A stretch of DNA of 31,870 nt from positions 1 to 31,870 of IMG/VR virus record IMGVR_UViG_3300034374_000763, one strand, 5' to 3'. Each line of letters starts with the position of its first letter. The first letter of the stretch is position 1. Made by a program: the position numbers and the translations under genes. This DNA is from a virus. The notes under the pieces were generated by a model. The model was not told the origin of the DNA. It did not search any database and was given only the letters and a program-made list of their open reading frames with translations. Positions 12,108 to 21,097 of the stretch are shown in pieces.

Positions 12108-15100
12108 TTATTTATTTATTTGTGATTTTAAAGTTTCTATTTCTGCTCGTAGTTCTTGAATTGCGCCAACTAACAAAGGTACTAATTTGCTTTGGTCAAT
12201 TCCTTGATAGATTGCGTTTCCTTCTTCATCTACTGCATCTTTTTCTCCACTAATAGCTTCAGGTACTACTTCGGCTACTTCGTGAGCAAGGAATCCATCT
12301 ACTGTTTTGTCAGCATCTGCAATAAAGTTAAAGCGACTTGGTTTTAGCGCATCTACTCTATCTAAAGCACCCTCCATAGGCACTACATTCTCTTTTAGTC
12401 TGTAGTCAGAAGAAGTGACGTATGATGTTGAAAAACCGCTTAATTGAATTGACCCAACATTTCCGTTAGGATTATAGAATCTTTGTACAGAAACTACATT
12501 AGTTGTAGATGTTGATTGAAATAATTGTCTAAGACCGCTACCGCCATCAATAAAAGCACTACCATAAACAGAACTACCAGGTGTGCCTGTAGTACCAAAC
12601 AAAACATTCCCCTCACTCGTTATGCGCATTCGTTCGTTTAAAGTAACAGTAGTATCGGCAGTACCAGCAACATTAGTATTATAAAATGCTATATCTCCAT
12701 TTGTATTACCAACATTTATTCTTGCGCCGTAAGCACCTGTATTTGCATATTTATATCCACCATCATAATAAACATTCGCCATTATGTCGGTTTCTCCTGC
12801 ATAACCAGTCCAAATAGAACTACCTTTTCTATAAACTGTAAATGCTTTTCCAACGCTCCAAGTATTGTTTACATTACCATCACCAATGCAAACATTACCA
12901 CTCGAATCTATACGCATTCGCTCGGTGTCAGAAGTATATAACCTTACATCTTTAGCTTCTAGGTTGTTAATTATAAAATCTCCATCTGAATCAATACCCA
13001 TAACGGTTCCATCGTTTGCGGTAGTTCCAGTTGTTCCGTTTGTAAATTGTTGGTAAACTGGGGTTAAAGTACTTGAATTAGATAAATTAAATCTATAATT
13101 AGAATTCGCAGTACCTATCCCTACGTTGCCACTTGAGTTTATAGTCATTCTTTGCCCTAAAGAACTGCCGTCGTCTGTCCAAAAAGATAATTGACTTTTC
13201 GCCCCAGCTCCTTCTCTGACACCTCTTATTCTAGAGATAAACCTGTCTGCTAAATCATTACTACTTGTTCTAAAGTCTATATCGTAACCGCCACCATCAT
13301 CTATATTTGCTGATTTAAATTGCAATAATGTTTTAGGTGCAGATGTAATTGAATCATCATCCACTGATAATTTATAGTTAGGACTCGAAGTTCCTATTCC
13401 CACTAGACCATTCGAGGTTATGCGTAGACGTTCGGTACTGTTAGTATCAAGAACAAGGTCGTGATTACTATAAGTACCTATGTGTGAATTAGTATCTTGA
13501 GAAAAAGCTAATAATGTGACGCCTTGTGTAGTATCTTTTATTCTTAAAACAGGCGAATTTGCACTTTCTAAATGTAATAAAGAAGCAGGATTCGTAGTAC
13601 CTATCCCCACTCGATTATTACTTGAATCAACGTATAAAGTGTTTGTGTCTATTGCGACGTTTCCTGTGGCTTGTGCTATCTCTATAACATCACCAAGACC
13701 ATCATCTGAAATAACAAAATTACCAGTTGATGAATCCCTACGAACATCCCAATATGAAGCTCCTGCATTAGTAGAATATCTACTTCGATAATTCATAATA
13801 GTGCCTTCCACTTGTAAATTAACTTGTGGGTCGAGTGTTCCAATTCCCACCCTATTGTCTGCACTATCAACGTATAAAGTGTTAGTATCTACTGTGAGGT
13901 CTCCTGAGATAACTCCTGAAGAAGCACTAAGACCTGCAACATCTAAATCTGCTAAAGAATATCCTGTGCCTGCTGTATCAACTGTAGTAGTAGGCTCTAC
14001 TTCTAAGCCTTTAAATAGCTTAAAGGTATCTGAATCACTTGCATCCTTAAACAACCCTGCAAACTTAGTAGTAACCCCTGCATCTAAAGAGTAGTTAGCA
14101 TAGAACCCTGTGTCTACTGTGTTGGCTGCATTGTCATTAGCCATCTCTATAAGTGGGTCTTTTACCGATAGCGTCTCTGTATTTACAGTTGTAGTAGTTC
14201 CGTTTACTGTTAAATCTCCTGCAATTACTACATCGTCAGGTAATCCTATTGTGAAGGTTTGGTCTACTAATCCTACTTCTACTTCATTAGTCGTACCTTG
14301 AATTGTCATTGTTTGAGAATCCAAATCTACTGCCGAAGTTGTAGTACCATCTGTAATATCTAAGTCTTGTGCAGTAACTTGAGAATCTACATAAGTCTTA
14401 ATGGCTTTTGCTGAAGCTAAAGTGTCATCACTTGCAGAAACAGTAGTAAGGTCTGTATCCAAAACACCAGCTTTAAGGTTATCCACCTCTAAGTTTGTTA
14501 CTGTATTGCTATCAGCATTTATAGTTTTGTTTGTGAGTTCTTGAGTACCTGTCAAAGTAACTACTGTGCTGTCTATTGCAATGCTCACATCTTGCCCACT
14601 CGCTGTAGTATCTATTCCTGTACCTCCTGATACTGTTAAACTTTGGCTATCTAAATCTACTGAACCTGTGCCTGTGTCAGCACCAAAGTCTAAATCTTGA
14701 GCAGTTACTTGTTCGTCTACATAGGTTTTAATTGCTTTAGCAGATGCTATAGTGTCATCTGAAGCTGATACTGTACTCAAGTCCGTATCTAAAACTCCTG
14801 CTTTTAAATTATCTACTTCTAGGTTTGAAATAGTATTGTTGTCAGCGTCTATTGTTTTATTGGTTAGTGTCTGAGTGCCTGTAAGGGTTGCTACTGTGCT
14901 ATCAATATTTACAGTAAGTGTTTGCCCTGAAGCTACTGTATCAATTCCTGTGCCTCCTGCAATATCTAAACTCTGAGAATCTAAATCAACACTTCCTGTT
15001 CCACTATCCCCTTGAAAGTCTAAGTCCTCTAAAGTAAGAACCGATTTAACAAAAGCAGTAGTAGCTATCTTTGTTGAGTCATCACTTGTCGCTTGAGTAG

Positions 15101-15686
15101 TTCCTGTAACACCATCCGCTAAAACAGAAGTACCAGTAACTGTACCTGTTAAATCCCCTGTTAAAGTACCCCCTGTTAAAGAAGCAGTTCCATCTGTAAT
15201 TGTTCCTGCTGTGATAGTACCTGAAACAGTAGGAGAATCTACTAAACCTACTGTAAGTGTTTGACCGCTTCCTGATGTTTCAATCTCATTAGCAGTACCA
15301 GAGATTGTAAATGTTTGACTATCTAAGTCTACAGAGCCTGTACCTGTATCTCCTGCAAAATCTAAATCCTCTAGCGTTATTTTAGCAGCAACATAATCAA
15401 CAACAGCAGCAGAAGTAGGAATAGAAGTATCATTATCGTTATTTGCAATGCCATCAGCTTCATCTACAAACTTTGTTATAGTAATAGCCTCTCCTGTATC
15501 TTTCAAAGAGCCAAACTCTAAAGTTCCTGTAGCTTTTAAATCTCCTTCAGTATTTAAACTAACACCTGAGCCATTACCATTACCATCAGTAATCTCTTGG
15601 AGCGTTGCTGCTAACTCTCCGTTATCATCTACTTTAAGTAATGATTTATAGGTGTCCTTTATTTGATTTCCTGTTAATGTTGCCAT
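12108..15686 (-). CDS. Tail fibre with C-terminal S74 self-cleaving chaperone
   Basis: 1192 residues. An N-terminal part with two 110-residue tandem repeats (221-330, 331-440; both begin DLDF) precedes a beta-rich Ser/Thr shaft with repeated NRVGIGT, LVGIGTSSP and NVGIGT turns (about 612-860), typical of trimeric fibre stalks. The end is a peptidase S74 intramolecular chaperone: TSSDYRLKENV (1091-1101) with the catalytic Ser1093-Lys1098 pair, then a coiled coil (LVGAIQELRAEIETLKSQ). After trimer folding it should cleave near Ser1093 and release about 100 residues. It probably makes host-receptor contacts. Located downstream of the portal and adaptor, not next to the tape measure. Confidence 0.9.
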   Translation of the reverse strand: MATLTGNQIKDTYKSLLKVDDNGELAATLQEITDGNGNGSGVSLNTEGDLKATGTLEFGSLKDTGEAITITKFVDEADGIANNDNDTSIPTSAAVVDYVAAKITLEDLDFAGDTGTGSVDLDSQTFTISGTANEIETSGSGQTLTVGLVDSPTVSGTITAGTITDGTASLTGGTLTGDLTGTVTGTSVLADGVTGTTQATSDDSTKIATTAFVKSVLTLEDLDFQGDSGTGSVDLDSQSLDIAGGTGIDTVASGQTLTVNIDSTVATLTGTQTLTNKTIDADNNTISNLEVDNLKAGVLDTDLSTVSASDDTIASAKAIKTYVDEQVTAQDLDFGADTGTGSVDLDSQSLTVSGGTGIDTTASGQDVSIAIDSTVVTLTGTQELTNKTINADSNTVTNLEVDNLKAGVLDTDLTTVSASDDTLASAKAIKTYVDSQVTAQDLDITDGTTTSAVDLDSQTMTIQGTTNEVEVGLVDQTFTIGLPDDVVIAGDLTVNGTTTTVNTETLSVKDPLIEMANDNAANTVDTGFYANYSLDAGVTTKFAGLFKDASDSDTFKLFKGLEVEPTTTVDTAGTGYSLADLDVAGLSASSGVISGDLTVDTNTLYVDSADNRVGIGTLDPQVNLQVEGTIMNYRSRYSTNAGASYWDVRRDSSTGNFVISDDGLGDVIEIAQATGNVAIDTNTLYVDSSNNRVGIGTTNPASLLHLESANSPVLRIKDTTQGVTLLAFSQDTNSHIGTYSNHDLVLDTNSTERLRITSNGLVGIGTSSPNYKLSVDDDSITSAPKTLLQFKSANIDDGGGYDIDFRTSSNDLADRFISRIRGVREGAGAKSQLSFWTDDGSSLGQRMTINSSGNVGIGTANSNYRFNLSNSSTLTPVYQQFTNGTTGTTANDGTVMGIDSDGDFIINNLEAKDVRLYTSDTERMRIDSSGNVCIGDGNVNNTWSVGKAFTVYRKGSSIWTGYAGETDIMANVYYDGGYKYANTGAYGARINVGNTNGDIAFYNTNVAGTADTTVTLNERMRITSEGNVLFGTTGTPGSSVYGSAFIDGGSGLRQLFQSTSTTNVVSVQRFYNPNGNVGSIQLSGFSTSYVTSSDYRLKENVVPMEGALDRVDALKPSRFNFIADADKTVDGFLAHEVAEVVPEAISGEKDAVDEEGNAIYQGIDQSKLVPLLVGAIQELRAEIETLKSQINK
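14367..15026 (-). repeat. Two 330-bp tandem repeats in the tail fibre
   Basis: Residues 221-330 and 331-440 align along their whole length: both have SGTGSVDLDSQSL or TGTGSVDLDSQSL, LTNKTI, NLEVDNLKAGVLDTDL and AKAIKTYVD. A third, degenerate unit starts at 441. Codons differ between units, so this is an older protein duplication, not an assembly artefact. Confidence 0.85.
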
Positions 15687-15750
15687 TTGTTATTTTATTT
15701 AAATATTGTTTCAGTTTAGTAACGTTTTTTTCTTTTGGTTTGTACTTCAT
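15646..15750 (-). CDS. Possible 34-aa basic peptide overlapping the fibre start
   Basis: Lys-rich frame (MKYKPKEKNVTKLKQYLNKI, then TNGNINRKSNKGHL). Its ATG overlaps the stop of 15747-16247 as ATGA, like many true starts here, but 41 bases overlap the fibre gene in another frame. It may be real, or may simply provide translational coupling to the fibre. Low confidence. Confidence 0.35.
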   Translation of the reverse strand: MKYKPKEKNVTKLKQYLNKITNGNINRKSNKGHL

Positions 15751-16247
15751 AGAACCCAGCCATTAAAATTAGCCTCATACGAAGGACTTATATCATCATT
15801 TGAATTAGAAGTATATTCAGGGAATAACGCTTGATTAAAAGCCATATAATCAATAAATCTGCGTGTGTAATACTCAGCTATATCTAATTCTTTTTGTACT
15901 AAGTAATCAACCTCTTCTTTGCTTACAGTTTCTGCTGTTTCGCTAACGTGCTTATATATCCCTCCATTCTTGATAGTATATGCTGCAAAAGGCAAGTAAT
16001 CTACCATAGCATAGTGTATAAGCATAGGTTGTACATAAGTGTTTACTAGTGTTAGATAGTTTCCTGTTAAATTATTAGCTAGGATGTCATTGCTAATCTT
16101 GTTGTATAAATCAGAGCCTAGATAGTTTCTAACGTGAATCTCTTGCGCTATCTTAATGAACTGAATAAACTTATCAGTATCTACATTACCATCTAAGATG
16201 CTATTTCTTACTAAATCTGTTCTTGTTATAAATAGTGCTGTAGCCAT
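15747..16247 (-). CDS. Head-tail adaptor-like protein (DUF6712 type)
   Basis: 166 residues, mostly helical: starts MATALFITRTDLVRNSI, with KFIQFIKIAQEIHVRNYLGS (27-46) and a C-terminal RRFIDYMAF region. Size, helical content and its position directly after the portal fit the head completion/adaptor proteins that extend the portal ring to the tail. Start overlaps the portal stop by 1 nt. Family name from memory. Confidence 0.65.
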   Translation of the reverse strand: MATALFITRTDLVRNSILDGNVDTDKFIQFIKIAQEIHVRNYLGSDLYNKISNDILANNLTGNYLTLVNTYVQPMLIHYAMVDYLPFAAYTIKNGGIYKHVSETAETVSKEEVDYLVQKELDIAEYYTRRFIDYMAFNQALFPEYTSNSNDDISPSYEANFNGWVL

Positions 16248-18028
16248 TATCCTCTAGGTTTTAAAAATCCTCTATTTTTCATATCTTTTGGTCTTTTAGC
16301 TACTTTAGGATTATTTACCTCAGGAGTAAAGCCTTCCTTCTTTGCTTTATTTACACTTATCTCAGCATTAGGATTAGTAGCATCAGGATTAACATCTTTT
16401 GCCATATAGGTTTTTCTAATCCAAAAGTGATGACAATCTCCTCCTCCTTTATATAGCCAAATATCATAAGTAGCAGCTCCATTAGGTCCCCATCCTGCAT
16501 TAACTGCTCTTTGACTCATAGCTTGAATGTCCTCTTTTCTATAAATTTTCTTAGCAGCTACCATCTTTTTACAAAACTCTCTGCTATTATCTGAGGTTGT
16601 TAGTGGTGCATATTGGTATCTTACTTTGAATCTTAGATTATTTTCTTCTCCATCTTGCACACTCTTTGCATTTGGTCTAGCAATTCCTGTAGAAGCTAAC
16701 CCTATCATTTTGTCTAAAGCCTCTTCTTGGTCGTAATCTACTTTTCTTTCATCAACAAGTACCCAGTTTTCTAAATCTTCTTCTTCTCCAAATTCATCTA
16801 ACAAGTCTGCAAGCCCCTCAGTTGCCTCAGGTTGTTGCTTACTCATCTTAACACCAGTTTCTTCTTCTCTTGTTTCTTGGTCTGTTACATTTTCTAAATC
16901 TGTAAACTCTAAAGGCTGTAACGTTTTGAAGTATAAATTAAGTGAAATACTATTATAAGCTAAGATTTGGTCAAAAGCATCTATCAATAAATTCTGAAAA
17001 GGTCTGATAACTGTGTTATCCATCAAAATAGAGGCTGTTTTAAGCTCTTCTGCGTTGTTTCCTAGCCCTGTGTTATCCTTGATGCCTAAAAGCATAGGAG
17101 AAACGATTCTATGGCTTACTAGGATTTTTCTTGAGCTTTCATCAGATAGGAATTGATATTGATTATGTGCATCAGATAACTGTACTGGCTCTATATTAGC
17201 CTGAGCATCTGCATTATCATTAAAGCTAAGGATAAACTTGCCTGCATTAGATGTGCCAGAAAACTTTTCATAGATTTTATTTTCTATTAATCTTCTTTGC
17301 TCTTCATTTGGCACTCCGTTATTGAAGTTGATTAACATAGATGGAGCTAGACCATTCATTATGTTGTTTAAGTGATAGTTGCTAATTTCTTCTTCTAGCT
17401 CACTATATTGCAAACCTCCTTGATAATCTACAGGCGAGTAGTAATAGAATCCTGCTCTGTAAGGCTTAACTACATATATCTCTATTGATTCTTTGCTATA
17501 ACCAAAGCAAGGTATTCTTTTTGGCTCATCACTTGTTTTAATATTAGCCCAGTCCTTAAAATAATAATAGGCTTCTATATCTCCTTCTTCATTACATTTT
17601 TCTGCTCTTAATGTTTCAATAGGAAAATGCTCTACTTGTGCTATTTTAGTTCTATCCTTAGAATAAATAACTTGCATTGCACAGCTTCCCATCAATTTTA
17701 AGTCATATACTAGTTTTCTAACGCAATCTTTTTTAAGCAATGTTATAGCTTGTGCATATTCATCTGGTTTTTTGCTAGAATCAGTAGCATCTAATCCTTT
17801 TCCATAAATCATTTCAGACAAACCATTGATAGCAGCGTTATTTGTAGGAGAGCCATTGTATCTATCTATCAAATATTGAAAGTAATTGTTATCCTCTCCA
17901 TAAGACACCCATTCTTTGCCTCTTACTTCTTTTATTTTAGGAGAAGTATATGTGCTGAGGTTTACCAGATGTACCTCAGATTTAGGTGCTGATTTTGGAG
18001 CAGTCCTGTAATTATTTACTTTTCTCAT
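16247..18028 (-). CDS. Portal protein with C-terminal extra domain
   Basis: 593 residues. Residues about 1-400 fit a dodecameric portal, through which DNA enters and leaves: EVHLVNLSTYTSPKIKEV, GEDNNYFQYLIDRYNGSPT, then PMLLGIKDNTGLGNNAEELK (about 308-327), a strongly portal-like segment. An acidic linker (EGLADLLDEFGEEEDLENW) leads to a domain (about 425-593) with GIARPNAKSVQDG, REFCKKMVAAKKIYRKEDI and YKGGGDCHHFWIRKTYM. I associate this extra domain with protease or head proteins of other Bacteroidetes phages, so it may be a fusion. It is encoded downstream of the capsid genes. Stop and start overlap the neighbours by 1-4 nt. Confidence 0.8.
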   Translation of the reverse strand: MRKVNNYRTAPKSAPKSEVHLVNLSTYTSPKIKEVRGKEWVSYGEDNNYFQYLIDRYNGSPTNNAAINGLSEMIYGKGLDATDSSKKPDEYAQAITLLKKDCVRKLVYDLKLMGSCAMQVIYSKDRTKIAQVEHFPIETLRAEKCNEEGDIEAYYYFKDWANIKTSDEPKRIPCFGYSKESIEIYVVKPYRAGFYYYSPVDYQGGLQYSELEEEISNYHLNNIMNGLAPSMLINFNNGVPNEEQRRLIENKIYEKFSGTSNAGKFILSFNDNADAQANIEPVQLSDAHNQYQFLSDESSRKILVSHRIVSPMLLGIKDNTGLGNNAEELKTASILMDNTVIRPFQNLLIDAFDQILAYNSISLNLYFKTLQPLEFTDLENVTDQETREEETGVKMSKQQPEATEGLADLLDEFGEEEDLENWVLVDERKVDYDQEEALDKMIGLASTGIARPNAKSVQDGEENNLRFKVRYQYAPLTTSDNSREFCKKMVAAKKIYRKEDIQAMSQRAVNAGWGPNGAATYDIWLYKGGGDCHHFWIRKTYMAKDVNPDATNPNAEISVNKAKKEGFTPEVNNPKVAKRPKDMKNRGFLKPRG

Positions 18029-18444
18029 ATTATTATGTAATCATTATCGTATGTATTCTCTGAAACATACACATTTTTATTTACGCTGTAATATTCATCC
18101 TCTGTTTGGTCAAGAGTTTGGTCAGTACAGAATATTTTATCTTTATAAAGGGATAAAGCTGCACCTTGTGATGCTTCCCAATTATCATAGTTCATATCCC
18201 AAGTTAAAGTGTTTTGTTCAAATAAATTAGGGTCTACAACAAAATTAAAATCATAGAATCTGCCTTCAATAAGATTAAAACTAGCTGTATATACTAGTTC
18301 ATCCCCATCTTGTACTAAACTAACTGTTTGATTAGTTACAACATTAGTGCTATCATCTCTTAAAAACAATGTTGCACTAGTAACATATTCTCTAGGTACA
18401 AATCTTAAAGTCTGAGCAGATGTGCTAGTCGTAAGTATCTTCAT
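18025..18444 (-). CDS. Conserved-looking virion protein, 139 aa
   Basis: Start placed at MKILTTSTSAQTL, 3 nt after the late motif; the longer frame (to 18486) would run through the motif. Beta-rich protein ending ENTYDNDYIII; I recall phage structural proteins with similar ends (YVSxNTYDNDYIII). It precedes the portal gene with ATGA overlap and is the first gene of its late unit. Possible head or neck protein; function unproven. Confidence 0.65.
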   Translation of the reverse strand: MKILTTSTSAQTLRFVPREYVTSATLFLRDDSTNVVTNQTVSLVQDGDELVYTASFNLIEGRFYDFNFVVDPNLFEQNTLTWDMNYDNWEASQGAALSLYKDKIFCTDQTLDQTEDEYYSVNKNVYVSENTYDNDYIII

Positions 18445-18477
18445 ACATATATAACGATAAAACTTAATTATTTTGCA
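18445..18477 (-). promoter_or_regulatory. Late promoter-like motif, copy 2 (portal/fibre/lysis unit)
   Basis: Minus strand: TGCAAA (18477-18472), 15 nt, CGTTATATA (18456-18448), TGT, then ATGAAGATA. Same geometry as the other three copies. It follows the terminator at 18485-18514 with a 7-nt gap and is followed by a run of genes down to the holin. Confidence 0.75.
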
Positions 18478-18484
18478 TAGGAGC

Positions 18485-18514
18485 AAAAAAAAAGGCTAAC
18501 ATTTCTGCTAGCCT
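18485..18514 (-). terminator. Intrinsic terminator after the tail-tube-like gene
   Basis: Minus-strand RNA stem AGGCUAGCA / UGUUAGCCU (9 pairs, one G-U) with GAAA loop followed by U9. The loop and inner stem are shared with the terminator at 1010-1041, including the downstream late motif. Confidence 0.9.
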
Positions 18515-18534
18515 CTTTCTCATCAAAACATCAA

Positions 18535-19062
18535 TTAAGCATCAGGGTCAATCTGAGTACCTGAAGCATCACTTGTAATTACTGTTGAAGTAACAAAGTA
18601 AGCTGGAGCTGTTTCCATAGCTTCAAGTGTCAAAGTGAATCCTGAGAGGTCAGCCATTGCTGCCCCGCTGACGATACTACCATTAGTAACCTCCGCTCCG
18701 TGCTCAAGTCCTACTAGGAAAAAGTTTCCATTGTAATCCTCAATAGCAACGTGAGGTCTAGCAGCAGCTAGTAATTTAATTTCTTCTTGAGTAGACTTAT
18801 CTAAATAAGTTAGAGTAAGATTCAAGGTCTGAGTATAAAAGGTAGTACCATTTTCTCTTGAGGAATTGATTGTAGTCTCTAAGCTAGAATTACCTTTGAT
18901 GTCATACTGATACCAAGTAGGTGTTCCTGCTAAGGCTGTAATCTCTCCTGCGGAAATGGTAGCCGTACCTAGTGTTCCATAATCAGCAAAGTAAACAGTT
19001 TTTAATCCGCCTACTGCTGACTTACAAGGTAGCGACCTTCCAGATGTTAGTGCACAAGCCAT
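18535..19062 (-). CDS. Major tail tube-like protein
   Basis: 175 residues, beta-rich. Starts MACALTSGRSLPCKSAVGGL, with TWYQYDIKGNSSLETTINSS (about 50-69) and GFTLTLEAMETAPAYF (about 142-157). I recall this as the tail tube or a major virion protein in Flavobacteriia phages. It lies between two strong terminators, just after the major capsid gene, which is usual for a highly expressed structural protein. A decoration protein is an alternative. Confidence 0.65.
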   Translation of the reverse strand: MACALTSGRSLPCKSAVGGLKTVYFADYGTLGTATISAGEITALAGTPTWYQYDIKGNSSLETTINSSRENGTTFYTQTLNLTLTYLDKSTQEEIKLLAAARPHVAIEDYNGNFFLVGLEHGAEVTNGSIVSGAAMADLSGFTLTLEAMETAPAYFVTSTVITSDASGTQIDPDA

Positions 19063-19076
19063 ATTTTTTTAGTATT

Positions 19077-19114
19077 AAAAAAGGGCAGGCAGGAATTGTC
19101 CTAACCCACCCTTT
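19077..19114 (-). terminator. Intrinsic terminator after the major capsid gene
   Basis: Minus-strand RNA: 11-pair stem AAAGGGUGGGU / GCCUGCCCUUU (several G-U), a bulged U, then AGGA/UCCU closing a CAAU loop, followed by a run of U. It lies between the capsid and tail-tube-like genes, so probably sets the ratio between them. Confidence 0.85.
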
Positions 19115-19137
19115 ATATTAGACAATTATTTTTTTTG

Positions 19138-20085
19138 TTATGCTAAAGTCAGCAAACTTAAATCGCTACCAATTCCGTACTGTACACCTGCAGTAAATCT
19201 CATCACTACTCTTACGTTTTGAGAACCATCTAAATCAGCCATATCTAACAATTTAACTTCTTGGTGGTCAGATAAAAGACCAGTACCAAAGTAAAGGTTA
19301 GATTTTTGACCTGCTACGATGTGGTCTGAAGGCATTCCAGGTGCAAGAATAACTTTAATTCCTTCAAAAGAAAGAGCGTTACCTTGATTGTACCATTGAG
19401 AACCTTTAGTATCTGTACCAGAAGCACCAACACCATTTGCTGCATATCCTCCTAAGTGGCGGATGTAAGATTGCCAAGCAGCTCTAGGAACATAAATACC
19501 TAAATCTTCTTTGCCATAAACAGCAGTTGGTAAAGCATCTACTACGTTAGAAAGCAAAGTTACGATGTTAGAAGATGAGAAAGCAGTTTCTCCTCCGTTA
19601 GCAGCATCATTTACATCAGCATCAGCAGCCATTAAAACTGTTAATCCATCAAATTCTCCAGCAGTACCTGTAACACCACCCCAAATGTTTTGCTCATTTT
19701 TTTCAGCTACTAACCCAGCAACGTGTGCAATTAAGAAATCACTAAATGCAGGAGGTAGGTTGTCAAATGCAGAATATCCCATTTGTACAGCTTCCCAATC
19801 TGAGTGAAAATCTTTCTTACAAAGCTCTAAGTTTACTTGGAATTCTTCTGGCTGAAGGATTCTTTCAGTTAGAGTGATTGTAGCTGTGTCAGTAAAGTCA
19901 CAAGTAGCATCTTTGATAACGTTTGAATCAGTAGCTACTTTTTTAATAACCTCTTTGTATTTTACATTAGGTTTAATTTCGATATTACCTTGCTCTAATG
20001 TTGGAGAAGATAATAGTGCAGCAGCGATATATTTCCCTGCAAATTCGCCAGCATAAGTACTGGTAATACTAGTTGTAGTTGCCAT
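19138..20085 (-). CDS. Major capsid protein (HK97-fold-like)
   Basis: 315 residues. N-terminal EFAGKYIAAALLSSPTLEQG, a central LPPAFSDFLIAHVAGLVAEK helix (about 109-128), ALPTAVYGKEDLGIYVPRAA (about 183-202, a capsid A-domain-like segment), and a C-terminal VRVVMRFTAGVQYGIGSDL. This matches the overall pattern of HK97-fold major capsid proteins of Bacteroidetes phages. The leader AAATAAAAAATAAAAAATG is very A-rich, fitting efficient translation in Bacteroidetes without a Shine-Dalgarno. Preceded 10 nt upstream by a scaffold-like gene and followed by a terminator. Confidence 0.85.
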   Translation of the reverse strand: MATTTSITSTYAGEFAGKYIAAALLSSPTLEQGNIEIKPNVKYKEVIKKVATDSNVIKDATCDFTDTATITLTERILQPEEFQVNLELCKKDFHSDWEAVQMGYSAFDNLPPAFSDFLIAHVAGLVAEKNEQNIWGGVTGTAGEFDGLTVLMAADADVNDAANGGETAFSSSNIVTLLSNVVDALPTAVYGKEDLGIYVPRAAWQSYIRHLGGYAANGVGASGTDTKGSQWYNQGNALSFEGIKVILAPGMPSDHIVAGQKSNLYFGTGLLSDHQEVKLLDMADLDGSQNVRVVMRFTAGVQYGIGSDLSLLTLA

Positions 20086-20095
20086 TTTTTATTTT

Positions 20096-20701
20096 TTATT
20101 TAAGGTTTGCGATTTTTTCAAATACTCTATCTCGAGTGCTTATAGCTCTTTTTTGGCTAAATAACACTTGAGGTTTTTTTGTTTCTGTTTCAGGATTGTG
20201 CTTCAATGGAGCAACAGCAGGAGCAGATAGTTCTTCTTTTAATTGTGCTTCTTCTTTTGCTTGTTCTTCAGCCATTTCCTTTTTTTCTTTAATCATAGCT
20301 GCTATTTCTTCAACCATTGAACGAATCTCAGCTAATTCTTCTTTTGTAGCATATTCAACAGCAGCTTCTACTTCTTCTTCAACTTCTGCTTCTTTGATTT
20401 CTGCTATCATTCCTTCCTCTGATACTACTAGGATTTTACCATCTTCCATTTGGTACTCTCCTACTGGTACGGGTACACGCTCATCTTCTGTAACGATGAA
20501 CACTTCATTTCCTGATTCAAAAGCCTCAGCTTCTAAAACTGTTCCGTTTTCTAGGCTCATTTGAGCTAATTTAGTTTCTTCAGTTGCTTCAGCACTAGCT
20601 TCTACTTGTTCAGTAGTAACTTCTTGCTCTTTAACTTCCTCAGAAAGCTCAATGCCTAGAAGGTTTTTAATTTCCTTTAGCATTTCTGTTGGATTTTTCA
20701 T
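20096..20701 (-). CDS. Scaffold-like acidic protein
   Basis: 201 residues, strongly Glu-rich and helical (for example EAEVEEEVEAAVEYATKEEL, about 101-120), with a basic C-terminus (QKRAISTRDRVFEKIANLK). Position just upstream of the major capsid gene and this composition are typical of capsid scaffolding proteins, whose basic tail binds the capsid protein. The start follows the late motif by 3 nt. No sequence family is certain. Confidence 0.6.
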   Translation of the reverse strand: MKNPTEMLKEIKNLLGIELSEEVKEQEVTTEQVEASAEATEETKLAQMSLENGTVLEAEAFESGNEVFIVTEDERVPVPVGEYQMEDGKILVVSEEGMIAEIKEAEVEEEVEAAVEYATKEELAEIRSMVEEIAAMIKEKKEMAEEQAKEEAQLKEELSAPAVAPLKHNPETETKKPQVLFSQKRAISTRDRVFEKIANLK

Positions 20702-20734
20702 ATTTATATAACGATTATTGATTTGTATTTTGCA
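20702..20734 (-). promoter_or_regulatory. Late promoter-like motif, copy 3 (scaffold/capsid unit)
   Basis: Minus strand: TGCAAA (20734-20729), 15 nt, CGTTATATA (20713-20705), AAT, ATG. Same geometry as the other copies; placed to drive the capsid genes. Confidence 0.75.
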
Positions 20735-20743
20735 TTTTCGCTA

Positions 20744-21097
20744 CTAGAACATAGCATATATCTTTTTGATATTAGATGAATATGAGGCTAATTCTTTTTG
20801 AATAGACTTTACACTATTAATCTTATTTTGCACTATAGTTGGAATATCTATTCCTAATTCTTTAAAAGAGGACTCTAGTTTTGCTGCTGTTTTTAAAGCA
20901 TTGCTTGCGTCTGCTTCTGCTTTTTTAAAACGAACCTCAGCTTTTCTTGCAGCATCAATTAAATCTAATCCTGCTTTTTCTTGAACATCTAGCAGTTGCT
21001 CAAATTGATTGGTAAAATCATCTACCAAAGCAAGCTCTATCTTCTCTTGTTTTAGCTCAGCCTTAAATAGCTTCTCTGCAATTTCTTTTTTAATCAT
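20744..21097 (-). CDS. Coiled-coil protein, 117 aa
   Basis: Helical, Lys/Glu/Ala-rich, starting MIKKEIAEKLFKAELKQEKI with AEVRFKKAEADASNALKTAA in the middle. Probably an elongated accessory head protein; it resembles 22026-22460 in style (both start with a Lys/Glu-rich helix followed by a coiled coil) but not clearly in sequence. Last gene of the protease unit. Confidence 0.6.
   Translation of the reverse strand: MIKKEIAEKLFKAELKQEKIELALVDDFTNQFEQLLDVQEKAGLDLIDAARKAEVRFKKAEADASNALKTAAKLESSFKELGIDIPTIVQNKINSVKSIQKELASYSSNIKKIYAMF

Noticed and set aside
13516-15651. Plus-strand open frames opposite the tail fibre and other genes
   Set aside because: They lie antisense to well-supported genes, have low-complexity Ser/Thr/Pro composition and no leaders or operon context.
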